In this document: in pieces, positions 48,601-60,187 of the stretch
Layout: the number at the start of each line of letters is the position of its first letter
Numbering within the stretch: the first letter of the stretch is position 1
Source: Erythrophleum ivorense
Lineage: Eukaryota > Streptophyta > Magnoliopsida > Fabales > Fabaceae
Direction: 5' to 3'
DNA: 64,000 bases
Assembly (NCBI GenBank): GCA_026724425.1
Contig: JAIUCV010000003.1
Location: 47,889,283-47,953,282 of the forward strand
Notes under the pieces: model-generated
Told to the model about the DNA's origin: nothing
Database searches by the model: none
Seen by the model: the letters and a program-made list of their open reading frames with translations, nothing else
Translations under genes and position numbers: made by a program

Positions 48601-49450
48601 TCATGGATTCTGGTATGGGTACTGTTCATACTGGCAGTTTTGAATTCTGTGTCACCTGATGGCCAAATGGTATCCAATGCTTATGAAATTTTATATTCAT
48701 AAACTAGAGGTCATACGCTTTCTGTGGCCACCGAGATCACCTCATTTGGAGGTCTAAAGAGGAAGATATGCATTTTCGAAGGTTCTGCCCAGTATCAGAC
48801 TTCTTGCCAGACCCGAGGTACTGTTCCATCGATTTCCGGGAGTTTGGCTTAATTTACTGATTTGGAGATATTTTTCCTCTCTATTTAATATCCACATCTT
48901 TCTATAGTGATATCATTTGCAAGCATTGGATTTTTTTAGAATTAGTTAGACATTTTTGAAGTCCATATCAGTAAACTGTGACAGTATCAGGAACCCTCCG
49001 ACCAGTAGATGATTTCGCGTGTCAAACGCATTATATATGAGATTTTAAGACTTCTACATAATTTTAGCATGAAGTAGACGTCTTAAGATTTCCATAATGA
49101 CTGAGATTACATGTTTTTGATTTTTATAGATTTAGTTATGAATTTCCAAAGTTTGTGACAGAAAGAGAAAATTCTGGCCGAGAATACAAACATGGATTTC
49201 ATATGCTCCTTTGCTTTCTACGAGTTGTAGGCCAAATTTGATGATGGAAATGAGTTATATTCATGTGTTTAAGTATGATAAAGTGATAGATGCTTTCATA
49301 TGGCCTACGGGACTCCGAAAGAAAAATTTTACCAGTAGAGAAATATACTTTTATTCATAACTTCCTATGCCACTATATTGTTTCCATAGAATAAACATAA
49401 GATGAGGCATGGGAATTGTATGAATTGAGTCCTAAAAGTATGGTGTTACA
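45602..49450 (+). mobile_element. Solo LTR, family A, 3849 bases
   Basis: It runs TGTAACATCCGG to TATGGTGTTACA, flanked by GGTTC (45597-45601) and GGTAC (49451-49455), a TSD with one mismatch. It matches the LARD LTRs in the start region, the block TTTGAATCTCATCCCC near 47980 and the GACCATTTGGGCAGC block near 48325. It is the most complete family A LTR here and serves as length reference. Confidence 0.9.
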
Positions 49451-50059
49451 GGTACCACCAAGGTTTAAACTTCCATGAATCAAAATTTGAGTTAGTGACT
49501 TTTCTAATCACAAGCCATATAACTATCATGTATTGCCTCAGCAATCCCAAACTATTATAACCATCCATATGAATGTAAGACCAAAAAATTAGATACCATT
49601 AACCATGCAACTAATTAGTCAAAAATGCATCTATTCATCAACAATTACAAAATAACTATAATTACAAAAGAATGGTGTATTACCTAAGGTTCTAGTTGCT
49701 ATCCTCACATGTACAAAGCACAAAATATCAAGAGTCCTACACTTAGCATTATCATATCACAAGTTGTAGGTTAGTTACAATTTACCAAAATATTAAATCA
49801 ATATATAGGCTATCCAAAAAGTCAAGTCGCTTATCCTTGTTAAAGCCTGAACCTTCACCTAAAAATGTTAGCTCATAACTAAGGTAAGATATAAAATCTC
49901 AATAATCAAATGTAATTTCCATCCACATTCATATAGGCAAACAAGTATAAAGTTATACATGGTAAAATCATCAATTCATTATGCCATATTTAATAAATCA
50001 AAAGTAGCAAGTTTGATAACAATTCTTATTGTCATTGGCCAATAACTAAATCAGTGAGT

Positions 50060-50195
50060 AGGACACACTTGCGAGGTCCACAACATCTCATTAGTAGCCA
50101 AGAGACACCGGTGAGGTCCACATGCTGACCATTCTACCAGGACTCACTTGTAAGGTCTGCACTAGTCATCAAGACACGCTTGCAAGGTCTATGAT
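50060..50195 (-). repeat. Repeated GACACACTTGCGAGGTCCAC motif
   Basis: Four variants occur at about 35-45 base spacing: ACACTTGCGAGGTCCAC, ACACCGGTGAGGTCCAC, ACTCACTTGTAAGGTCTGC and ACACGCTTGCAAGGTCTA. They lie inside the diverged minus-strand LTR. Confidence 0.65.
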
Positions 50196-51287
50196 GAAAT
50201 ATACATTACAGTCAAACTCAAACATATCATCATATGAAATATAATCATGATATACAAGCTATAAACATGATCCCAAAACAAATAAGAATGGAATTAAGCC
50301 TCGATTTCCTTAAACAATAGTTTTCACTTCTAAATTAGCCATTAACAGTTATCAAGTATGAGCACAAGCTTATATCAACATCAACAACCATACTTTAAAT
50401 TAATTGGTACCTATCAAACTACTTAATTTCAACTTATCCAAGCTTTTAATAGTTGCAAAGTGCCAATTTGAGCTCAAGAATCGAAGCCAACACAAGGGGT
50501 CTCCAAGCTCTCTAGAATGTTCACATATACATATAGCACCATACAAAAGCAGCCATGAAGATGAATATGGAGCAAAATAACATTATAAATGGAGGTAGTT
50601 TATTTACCCAATACTTTCTCTAGCTTCCTTCTTCACTTTTCCACCTAAAAACACTCAAAAACTCCCACTTTAAAATCTAGGTTTTCATAAACCACAACTA
50701 AACCATAAAATATTTGGCTCAAATGAGAGAGGAGAAAGAAATGAACATTTTTCTCAACACCCACTAGAGCCAAAAATGTTGATTACCTTGCTAATCAGAG
50801 CTTAGAATTCTAAAACCTAACACTTTCTCCTTCTCCTTGCGTTTTTCTCCCTTACTACATCTCTATCCTCTCTTTTTCTTTTGTAGGGTTTGAATGTGGC
50901 TAAATAAGGGTGTTTTAGGGCTTAAGTGAGTAGTTTTATGTGAATTGGGTCATGGGTGGTGGATCTAGGTCATAGGCTATACTACACTAATGGGTTACAA
51001 CTTATTTCCTCTCTTAGGCCTTCTAAACCCTATTTTAACTAAACTTCCAAGAATAATTGACTCTAATTAATTTTTTTAGAGTCACTTATAAATTTTCACT
51101 AAATTAATTTTAAACCCATAAATAATTTTATTTTTCTCAATTAAGTTCTAAAATAATCATTTTTTAAAAATTTTCCTATTTACTTATTTTCTCCTAAAAT
51201 ATCTAATTTAGCTATTTTTCCTCATTAATCTTTTATTTAAATTATTTCTCCTTTATAATCCATATTAATTATTTTCAGGATGTTACA

Positions 51288-53629
51288 CAACATATGTCCA
51301 ATAGCCCCCATGCTTTTCACTCTTTTACACATGCAAAAAGTGACTGTCATGGTTGTTTCTTACCATAAAACTACTAACTACATTGTTCTTTAGCCAATTT
51401 CACTCTTTCAGACTTCTAATCCTACTTTAATCTCTCCTAATTATACTTTCTAAATTTTTGAAATCATTATCCCATCATCTTCTTCTAATTAATTCACAAT
51501 AGGCACCTTAAAATTCCAAATTTTGCATTTTAACCACATTTTAATTTTTACCTTAAAAACTCCAACATCTATTTTCCAAGAATCCATATACTCTTTATCC
51601 CACAGTTAGATTCTTCTCCTCTCTTAACTCAGTCCCTAATTACCATTTAGTCAATGGTCAATGTTTTGCATACACATCCTATTAATTTCCTCTCCTACCA
51701 AACTTAATAAATTTGTTTTAACCATGTATACATGCAAAGTGATGAAAATCCACTTGTCTTCATGCCTATTCTTCCTATACATACTAGAGTTGAAAATTTT
51801 AGCATCCCAATATCACCCTAAGGTTAAAACATAGGATAATTTGACTAAATTTTTGGAGTCCATGCATAGCGTTGCATTGTTGTCACCCTACATCGTGGTG
51901 CCTATAGTTCTGTCATTTATTGATCTTGAATTTTACCTAGTTTTTAAGCTATGTTTAAATTATGCACACACATTCTAAAATCACAAAAATTGGCATCAAT
52001 TATCCTCTATATATTACTTCCTTAAAGCTAAGTTTCAACTTAAAATTTTGCCATTTGGCCCTTTAAATAATTTAATTTACAAAACTACCCTAAATTTTTC
52101 ATGTAATTCATTCATCTCTATTTAAAGACTGGTTGAATGACTAAATCAACCAAAATAATTTTAAAAGTTGACCTAGCTAGAAGTTCTTTTATATGTTGTG
52201 TTACTCCCATTAAAATTTCTTGGAAAAATGTTAAGGTTTGACCCCTTAACCATTCATTTTCCCAAATCTACCTAATGCTGTCCAAATTTTGTCTTATTTT
52301 GTTTAGACTAATTTTTTAGTGACTTAAGTGCACTCCTCCTAATACATCTCTAAGTATTTAATTACATAATTTGAATATGTTAAACAATTATCCATTCATT
52401 TAAATGCACTAATTTATTTTTTTTTCTAAGTTGTCCTTTTTAGTGCTTCTAACTTAATAAATTACAACTTGTACACTAAATGCATGCCAACCTATCTTAA
52501 AATTTTCAATCTATCATACAATTTCATATCTAAATGTATGGCATCATATTTTTGCATGCAAGTAACATGAAATAGAGTCACTCTCTATTTTATGGAAACT
52601 TTAGGAATGGTCAAAACTTCTTATCAATCTTTGATGACAATTTTATACATAAGAAAGCATGATAATTCCTAATCTTAGATAATTTTAAAGTTCTTGGAAA
52701 ATCTAAAAATTCTCTATTTAACAAAAATTCACACAATGTACTTAATATGCACATTCAAATACCCCACATAAACACACAAACATATAATTTTATCTATTTG
52801 TTTTATTTTATTTTATTTATCTATATTATTATTTAGAAAAAAAGTTATAGTTGATTATAGTTGCAATATTCCCAAAATAACACCTAATTCTCTCCCATTC
52901 AGAAAACCCAAGCCCCCTCTCCAAACATGAATCTCAGGTAGTAGACCATTACCGTCGAGCCATGCACCACAGCTACTGTTGAGGGATGAATTGTGGGGAT
53001 CTCTACCCAGGCATGAACACTATGATTTAGGGGCTCATTATGGGATTGTAGGATCTCTATGGGGTGTGAAAATTTTGGTGTTGCTGCTACATACAGGGGA
53101 TTTCACTCAAGGAAGCCTCTACAACCAAAGCTTGTTCACGAGTGGCGTAAAAAGGGTGGGATAGTTCTTGAAATTTCCAGAGTTGGTTTTGGTCTTGAGA
53201 AGATTGTTAATGCTATAGAAAAGCATGGGTTCGATTAGGTTTGTTCTATCTCAAATTGGACTCGGGAGGGGATTTAGTTATAGTTCTCTATGTATTGTGC
53301 AAGGTGAGGACAGTGATAATGATGGTGTTTTACAATTTTGGGTACCACTCATTGTTTGTTATGTAAGTTATGATCTATGAAGCCCATACTTTGAAAAATG
53401 AAGGTTAGACGCAACACAACAAACTACACTTAAACACTACCTATTTTGTTGTGTTGTGGTGTCTAGATTGTATCCTTTCCAGGTTACAAAATCACACTTT
53501 AGACGACTTGGTCATAAGGCCTTGGTACCATATAAAGGATATTATTTATATCAACTTAAATGCTTAAGCTATTAAGTAAATACTCAAATAATTTTATTAT
53601 AGTATTCAATAATTTTTTTTCCACCATAC
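51288..53629. other. Unassigned region, G-poor on + strand
   Basis: Bases 51288-52900 are AT-rich and poor in G on the plus strand, with CT-rich words, which suggests decayed repeat DNA in minus orientation. The stretch 52900-53340 has more balanced composition and a 61-codon frame without recognisable motif. No exon of the neighbouring terpene synthase was found here. Confidence 0.5.
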
Positions 53630-53876
53630 CTTTGCACCTTCTAAGTCATCACAAAGCGTGAGAATTGTGGCTGTTGAGGATATCAAGGTTGGAAAGTCAT
53701 CCATGAGAGCCACAGTTTTTGGTAATGCCCTCACCCAAGAGAAAGAACGTGGGCACAAGTGACACCTTCACTCCTGTTCTCACAATCCCATTCTTTAAGA
53801 ACGCTTCAGCATTTGGTAAATGTCCCGAAGAAAACCATTTTGCTTCTTCCAAGAAAGCATTGCACAGTCTTAACCA
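53630..53876 (-). pseudogene. Terpene synthase exon 6, two-base deletion
   Basis: 247 bases between TGCAG and GTATGG. It reads WLRLCNAFLEEAKWFSSGH and TFFLLGEGITK. The frame then breaks near 53711-53722 and resumes as DDFPTLISSTATIL and LCDDLEGAK. The expected length is 249, so two bases are missing. The next exon was not found. Confidence 0.92.
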
Positions 53877-53962
53877 CTGCAACAGGCAATATTAATCATT
53901 GTCAAATTGAAAAAAAAAATCTATAAACCAAAATATGTACTTAATAAACAGATTTTAATTAC

Positions 53963-54101
53963 CGATTTGATTATAGTTTTAATAGTGTTCCATCCATGTT
54001 TGTTTTGGACCTTGTTGGCAAATTCATTGGTAATATCATAAAGAGCCTTGAAGCACGCTTTCATGTAGTCTGGTAATTGCTTAGTTGCTGCCAAATCCCA
54101 T
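53963..54101 (-). pseudogene. Terpene synthase exon 5
   Basis: 139 bases between CTCAG and GTAATT, in frame with exons 4 and 6. It reads WDLAATKQLPDYMKACF and LYDITNEFA, standard for this exon. No defect seen. Confidence 0.93.
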
Positions 54102-54483
54102 CTGAGATATTCATAGACTTGTCCTCATTAGAGATTGAGACGGACAACCAAAAAATTGCAACATTTGTCCCTTTCCTCTCTAGGAATTTAAGAAAAAAAA
54201 AGAAAAGTAAATAGCTTCAGAAAATTTAAGCTAATTAGTGACAACCCAAGACTAGTGTTTGAAGTGTTCATAAGCACGTGCCGCCCGTCATTTCTTACGT
54301 GAAAACTTAATTTTAATTAAATGACATGTGTTAGCAAAGATCAAATTCCTGATCACCTTGTTACAAAGCCTATTATATCACATTAATTACCACTTCAACT
54401 AAATAGCTTATATTATTTTATGTTAAGGCTCATTAATTATTTGTTATAATTTTTAACAAAGTATACATATAGAGAATATTTAC

Positions 54484-54702
54484 CTATTGACAGCATCTTC
54501 AAAGTGAGTGAGTTCATCCATGCTTCCATAAACATCAAATATATCATCAATTATGTACACCAGGGATAGGGGCTTTGTGAGTTCAGTCCTTTCCTCTGAA
54601 AAGCAAGGATCCATGAGGCATGCCATCGACCACATGTACCACTTGATTGGTTCATCTCTAGCAAACTTCAAGTCCTTGGCCAAATCTAGGTCTTTCCACC
54701 AC
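54484..54702 (-). pseudogene. Terpene synthase exon 4 with DDxxD motif
   Basis: 219 bases reading WWKDLDLAKDLKFARDEP, KWYMWSMA and VYIIDDIFDVYGS, ending AVNR. DDIFD binds the magnesium ions that ionise the substrate. The donor GTAAAT is intact, but the two bases before the exon are AC rather than AG, so splicing would probably fail. Confidence 0.93.
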
Positions 54703-54993
54703 GTATATATATATTACATGACTATGTTAGTTGAAGCTTAAGAAGTACTAATACTGCTACAAATATAAGATATAATACGATACGATACTGACATTATAGT
54801 ACAACAAAATATATATTGCTGAAATGCATTTTGAAGTGTTATATATCTTATTATATTTGATACTGAGTATTAAATATGTATAAGACATAATACTATTTCA
54901 TTTCTTAAGTATTGATTCTATATAGGTTGAAGCCAAATGCATACTTAATAACCACAGCCACTTATATAAGTTCCTGAGTTTCAAGTAACTCAC

Positions 54994-55381
54994 TTCGACA
55001 CTGAATATATCTCCTTCAGATTGATGGAGTTAGCTATTTGGGTATCTATTTTGGATAGGTTTTGTAAAGGGCTTAACCATCCTTGGAGTTGAGAATTTTG
55101 AAATAGGAAGCTTCTGGGCGCAAACCTTGAGAAACTTCTGTGAATTGGATACCTTAGTGTATTTGCGACAACATTAGCTTCATGATGGCCATGGAATCTC
55201 GACAACCATGAACTAAGAAGATGATGGCTGAAGTCCCCAGCTTCATGAAGATCATCTTCTCCTTCTATGCTTAAGTGGGAGGCATCAAACAGTTGAATCA
55301 ATCCCCAAAATTTCTGCTGGAGCCTCCCCTTCTTGTCCTTGAAGTTTTCAAACACATCGGCATCAGATTCAATAATAGGCA
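54994..55381 (-). pseudogene. Terpene synthase exon 3
   Basis: An open exon of 388 bases from acceptor TTGAG to donor GTGAGT. It reads DVFENFKDKKG, LSIEGEDDLHEAGDFS and VVANTLRYPIHRS, the standard pattern of this exon, ending EIYSVSK shared with exon 4. It is the best preserved long exon. Confidence 0.92.
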
Positions 55382-56301
55382 CTCAATTTTCACGTCTAAG
55401 AACAGTTGTACTGAATAGGTAAGAAATGTGATCAATCAAGCAGTGGGTTTTATGATCTTGCCAATTATTGTATATTACCACATTGAAGTTTTAACTTAAG
55501 TTTCTTGCAAATTATCCGGATCCCTCAACAGTGGACAATACCTAATGCTTGCGTGAGTAGCTTTAAACTGTTGATTTTTCTTTAAAGCCTTAATTAAGTG
55601 GGTTTTAGAACATTAAGCTCGGCATATGCTATAATTTTTTTTCTTTCGACTAAGCAAAGAAGATAAAGCTATCCTCCATAGCAAACCGTCATTAATTATT
55701 TTGTTCAATAAGTACCTACCAATTTATTGTCCGTTGGTTTTTTATATTTCAATTTTAACTAAAATAATTATGTGAATATTGTTAAAAATATAAATAATTT
55801 TATTGCTAACGATCCCTTTTACTTATATCTTGAACACTTTTATATTGTTACAAGATTATTATTGAGATTAAATAGATAATTTCTATTGCGAACTATAAGC
55901 TTAATATTAATAATAGCCTCAACAAATTATGAAACTATAAAGAGAGAGAGAGACAAGTGAAATATACTTTCTCAATAAAATTATTTATTATTTTTATATT
56001 CAGTTTGTGGCATGGGAATAAATCAGATAAAAATTAATATGATACTTTAAATCACAAAGAAACAAAATAATATCAAGTCAAACTATGTAGAAATAAACAG
56101 TATGTACTTTTTTTTTTTGGTTCTCGTTATTCACATTTGAAGTGGATTACTAATTTTAGATAAACTAAGGAGAAAGAAAGATAAGAGAATTATTTGTATC
56201 TCTTTCTCTTTTCACTTCATCTAAAGTGAACTTTAGGTGATCCAAGTTCCAATGATATCATTATCAATTGTTTTTTGGTGGACAGAGAATAATACACTTA
56301 C

Positions 56302-56579
56302 CTGAATGTAAATAGCAACTTTGTTGTCTTAACAATCGAAACTGGAGTGCAACTTCAGAGAGCTGAAAATAATTATCTGTGCTGCCATAGCTGTGAGTTT
56401 CATCATTAGATGCTGCCTTTGAATTGTTGCTTCAATCTCCTCTTCAAAGTGGTGTTCAATCCCTAACCTTTGAATCATATCAATCATATATAAACCTTCA
56501 ACTGCATTCTCTCTTGCTTTTCAACAAGGATTTTCTTAACGTGCTTCAATTTTTTTGCATGTCTAATGCGAATAACATC
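56302..56579 (-). pseudogene. Terpene synthase exon 2, frameshifted
   Basis: Bounded by a TTTTTTAG acceptor and a TTCAG/GTAAGT donor. The first frame reads AKKLKHVKKILVE, a second reads MIDMIQRLGIEHHFEEEI, and a third reads SEVALQFRLLRQQ. These are the usual LIDxLQRLG...YHFExEI and ALxFRLLRQHG motifs of the N-terminal domain, but they need two frame changes. Confidence 0.82.
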
Positions 56580-57245
56580 CTAAAAAAGGAAAACAATTAT
56601 CCAGAATAATCTCAAATTGTTGTGTATATATATTGCCATAAAAAATAAAAATAAAACTAGTAAAAAAGCATTAAAGTTTATAAAATGATCATAAAAAGTG
56701 TAGTAGAAAATAATGATTACCAATGTGCTCTAGTTTAAAGGTATTGGAGTTACTTATAGGGCTACGAAATTCGAATTCAAATATTAGTTGGAGTCAAAAT
56801 TAACCAGAACATTAAAGTCATAAAATGATTGCATACCTCAAAGGACAGAAATTGAATAACGGGCTGAAGAGTGTTAACAAATATTAATAATTATATATTT
56901 CAAATTCTAAGACTAAGGTGCCAATTTTTTTTGGAAAAAAATACAAATAAAGAGTTCAAGTTGAAAATCTTTATATTGAAAGATTTTAATATTTGACATT
57001 ATTCTAAATCATTCAAAAATAAAAAAATTTTAACTTAAGATCTTAAATTATAATTTTATTTATTCAGTTGAAATTTTTAATCATTAAATTTTTTAAAATA
57101 ATTTTAAATTTTAAAATATTTCAATATAAATATCTTTAACTTAAGATCTTTAATTATAATTTTATTCTTTTTGAAATTGTCTAAAACTTAAAAAAAATGA
57201 GGCAAATAAAACAGTAAGTAAAGAGATTGGAGAGAATTCCCTCAC

Positions 57246-57422
57246 ATTAAGCGTTGTTCTGCTTTTCCCAGGAGCAATATTTTGCTGCATGGTTATAGTA
57301 GAAATGGCTCTACTTTGGGAAGCAGTGTTAGTTAGGGACATGTGTTGCTTTTGGATTAGTTCTGCGAATCGGAGATTCAGAAAAAGTGGCGGCTTATGGA
57401 CGCAAGCGTGAGAGCGTGGCAT
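57246..57422 (-). pseudogene. Putative exon 1 of terpene synthase pseudogene
   Basis: A start codon at 57422-57420 opens about 59 codons rich in Ser, Thr and Ala with few acidic residues, as in a plastid transit peptide. The frame reaches a GTGAGG donor at 57245. It lacks the RRx8W motif normally found near the exon 1 end, so its link to the downstream exons rests on position, the transit-peptide look and the TATA-like site upstream. Confidence 0.5.
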
Positions 57423-57480
57423 GGGGAATGAACAAAATATGTTATTCTAACCACTCACAAAGTGTGGGGAGCTCCTCGGT

Positions 57481-57500
57481 GTCATTTATAGAAGCTGCGA
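57481..57500 (-). promoter_or_regulatory. TATA-like element upstream of terpene synthase exon 1
   Basis: The minus strand reads CTTCTATAAATGACACC, with TATAAATG at 57490-57483, about 60 bases before the putative start codon. The spacing is short for a promoter plus leader, so this is tentative. Confidence 0.45.
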
Positions 57501-57660
57501 GGGGAGAACGTTCGTGCACCTTTTGACTGTAAATTTCCATTAGTGTGTTATTTAATTTTGTTAGTGTGGCTCAACTAATTATCATTTTGACACTTTGATA
57601 TGCATAATTTAAGTTAACTTACTAATGAAGTCACTTAACATATTTTGTATTATATGATAT

Positions 57661-58205
57661 CACTACAAGAAAAACAAGAATTAGCGACGGAATTTGCGAC
57701 GGAAAATTCCGTCGCTAAATATGGATAATTCCGTCGCAAATTAGTTAGTGACGGATAATTTCCGTCGATAATTTTATCGTCGCTAAATTATTTGTGACGG
57801 AAAAATAATTTCGATCCGTCACTAATTTGCAATGGAATAGTCCATCGCTGACTCAAATTCCGTCGCTAATTATGGGTATAACTTATTCTAAATTTGCGAT
57901 AGATCAGTGACGAAATTTTTTGTAACAAATTAGCGATGGATTAGTGACGAAAAAATCTGTCACTAATTAGCGACGGATCAGTGGCAAAATATTCCGTCAC
58001 TAATTTGTGACGGATCAGTGACAGATTTTTTTGTAACAAATTAGCGACGGATTAATGATGGAAAATTCCGTCATTAATTAGCGATGGATCAGTGACAGAA
58101 TATTCCGTCACTAATTAGCAACGGATCAGTGACGGATTTTTTGTAAGAAAATAGCAACGGATTAGTGACGAAAAATTCCGTCAATAATTAGCGACGAATT
58201 AGTTT
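57661..58205 (+). mobile_element. CACTA transposon end with subterminal GACGGA repeats
   Basis: The block begins CACTACAAGAAAAACAAG, the terminal inverted repeat typical of plant CACTA (En/Spm) elements. For about 540 bases it holds many copies in both orientations of TTAGCGACGGA and TCCGTCGC, with words such as GATCAGTGACG recurring at 45-60 base spacing. These subterminal repeats bind the transposase in the family. No matching right end (reverse complement of the first bases) was seen to the window end, so the element is either longer than 6.3 kb or truncated. It starts 160 bases beyond the terpene synthase promoter region. Confidence 0.85.
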
Positions 58206-60187
58206 GGATTTCTTTTGGAGGAATCTAAATTTACTGTGGTTACGCGTAAGTGTTGCTCCCACAATCAAAAAAAATTTTCCATATAAAAAAATATATCACA
58301 CCTAAATTTATGGATAATTACAAAATCACAAAAATTCTTATCAAATTTAAAGAAATAAGAAATTAAAAAATATATAGTGAGCGAAAAGATAAGAAGTAAG
58401 TTCTATATATATTTTTAATTTTTTAATATCATTTTCTCTCTAAACTTTATGAAAATTTTATAATAAAAAACTTTTAAAAGTTGTTAAACAAAGTTAATTA
58501 AGTTGTGTAGCTTGTTGATGATCATGTTATTTGAGTATTGATGCCCTTATTTCTGATCTTGTTGTAGAGGTTTATATTTATAAGTTTTGTAAACAATACA
58601 GTGATGGTAACAATTTGGCCAAATTGCTTAATAAAATTGTAAAAGCTATTATTTGATACACTAAAGTTAGTTTGTTCAAAATAATTTGTGTAACTTATTA
58701 TATTAGTTTTTTGTTAAATAAAACTTAATAAATAATAACTATTAAATCTTTTGAACTTTTTAAAATTCAACTAGATTGGGTTGACGCAAGAAACTTATGA
58801 CTAAGAAATATCCGTGACAATTCATTATGACACATGACACTTATGAATTCATAATGTCTCTTCTATTAGGTATCTCGCACACGAAAAAGCTTTCTCTAAC
58901 CTATATCAAAGTGTCCCGTTCACATGACACAAAAACATACTAGATTTCTTTAAAATATTTTTCCTGTCAAAAAAAAAATTAAAATTATCAAAATTTATAA
59001 GTAATTTGATACATTAATATTACACTTTTTTATCCTCTAAAACACTGTGATATAAGATATTAAGATTTAAATTTATGTCCCCTTGTCTTACCAAAAAAAA
59101 AGGATATAAATTTATAATATTTAATATGTTTGGATCAATATAATAATAAAAAGTAAACAAAACAATATTTTATACAATTATACAAGATCTTGAAAATTTT
59201 GTTATGAAAAATCTAAATAAGATAAAATAAATCTCTATCTAACTTTTAAAAACCATTATATTCATACATGAATGATAGATATTTTTTAAATATGTAATAA
59301 TTAAGTCCACAACTTGGGATCTTTAAAGATGTAATAATTATCTTCTTTATCAATAATGCATTGCCGACAGGTTTCGCCTGTGTTGGACCCTGCTTGTGTA
59401 TTTTTTTCTTTTCTTTTCTTTTGCAAAAAAAATTATTTTGATTTTTTATAGATAATAATTTTTTTAATTTAATTCATTATACATAAAATTATCTTTTTAA
59501 TTTAGTTATTTACAAATAAAATATTTTTCAATTTAGTTCATCATAAAATTGACTTTTAAATATAATCCCTTATAAATAGATATTTTTTAATTTGGTCATT
59601 TACAAATAATACTATTATCATTAATATTTTTCTATCAAACCAAGAAATATCCGTACATGAAAATCATTATTGATAAATTTTTTTATTTGTAAGAAACTAA
59701 GTTAAAAAATACTTATATATAAATAACCAAATCAAAAAATTCCATATGTGTGAATAATCTAATTAATAAGTTAATTCTAAAAGAACCTAAATTAAGAAAT
59801 ACTTCATGATCAAAATAGAGTTTTACACCTTTTCTTTCCTTTTTTGTGGTATTCTTTCTCTTTTATTTTATTATTTAATTTTAATTAAGCAACTAATGAT
59901 AATCAAATCGAGCCTAACAAATCACATAGTCACTATCAAAATTTTTTTAATGGTACTGCTGCTATGTTGCTCTAACGTGAATTTCTTCCTCTATCAAGAA
60001 TTCAAGATATGTAAATATAAAAATGAGTAATGTTAGCAAAGATAGCACATTTCTCATAACAAATATTTTATTGTGAAATCAAGTTATAGTCAAAATGTAA
60101 CACTTTAGCATGAATTATGTTTGGCAAGGTGTGACTTATAAGCTATACGCTTATCATAATGTTGATTAAGCCAGGAAAAGTCAATAC
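58206..60187. other. AT-rich DNA with diverged repeats, no gene
   Basis: Composition is strongly AT-rich. Bases 59440-59790 contain repeated TTTTTAATTTAGTTATTT-like words, then their reverse complement on the far side, a weak large inverted repeat. A small hairpin ACAGG-TTTCG-CCTGT lies at about 59370-59384. No coding frame is convincing. Confidence 0.5.
59440..59790. repeat. Imperfect AT-rich inverted repeat, MITE-like
   Basis: Left-half units such as TTTAATTTAGTTATTTACAA recur about every 40 bases, and the right half has AAATAACCAAATC and AAACTAAGTTAAAAA, roughly complementary. Termini and TSD were not resolved. Confidence 0.4.

Larger units (their letters stand above)
42042..51287 (-). 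mobile_element. Diverged LTR, family B-like, interrupted by two solo LTRs
   Basis: On minus it begins TGTAACATCCTGAAAATAA at 51287 and ends GGGTGTTACA at 42042. Without the two nested units and their duplications it is about 2527 bases. The start with AATTAATAT and the GGACCTCGCAAGTG words near 50060 recall family B (TCAAAATTAATTAA and GGACCTTGTGAGTCC). Flanking bases TAGCA and CAACA do not form a convincing TSD, so it may be a recombined or truncated LTR. No protein motif is present. Confidence 0.55.
53630..57422 (-). pseudogene. Terpene synthase pseudogene, six exons, last exon missing
   Basis: Terpene synthases turn prenyl diphosphates into mono- or sesquiterpenes. Minus-strand exons are recognisable by sequence and by lengths near the usual plant pattern: a putative exon 1 (57422-57246), exon 2 (56579-56302), 3 (55381-54994), 4 (54702-54484), 5 (54101-53963) and 6 (53876-53630). 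Phases join in frame from the end of exon 2 into exon 6. The metal-binding DDIFD is intact in exon 4. Defects: two frame changes in exon 2, AC instead of AG before exon 4, a two-base loss in exon 6, and no exon 7. The second metal site is incomplete (LCDDLEGAK, family LWDDLGSAK then DE). A TPS-b-like monoterpene synthase is most likely; the RRx8W motif was not seen. Confidence 0.9.

Noticed and set aside
42037..51292. Target duplication around the diverged minus LTR (TAGCA and CAACA)
   Set aside because: Only three of five positions agree, so it is not counted.
55383..55385. A stop codon upstream in the frame of terpene synthase exon 3
   Set aside because: An AG acceptor two bases further in makes this intronic, and exon 2 then joins exon 3 in frame.
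58550..58575. TTGTTGTAGAGG as a right end of the CACTA element
   Set aside because: It differs from the reverse complement of the left end at several positions and lacks adjacent subterminal GACGGA repeats.
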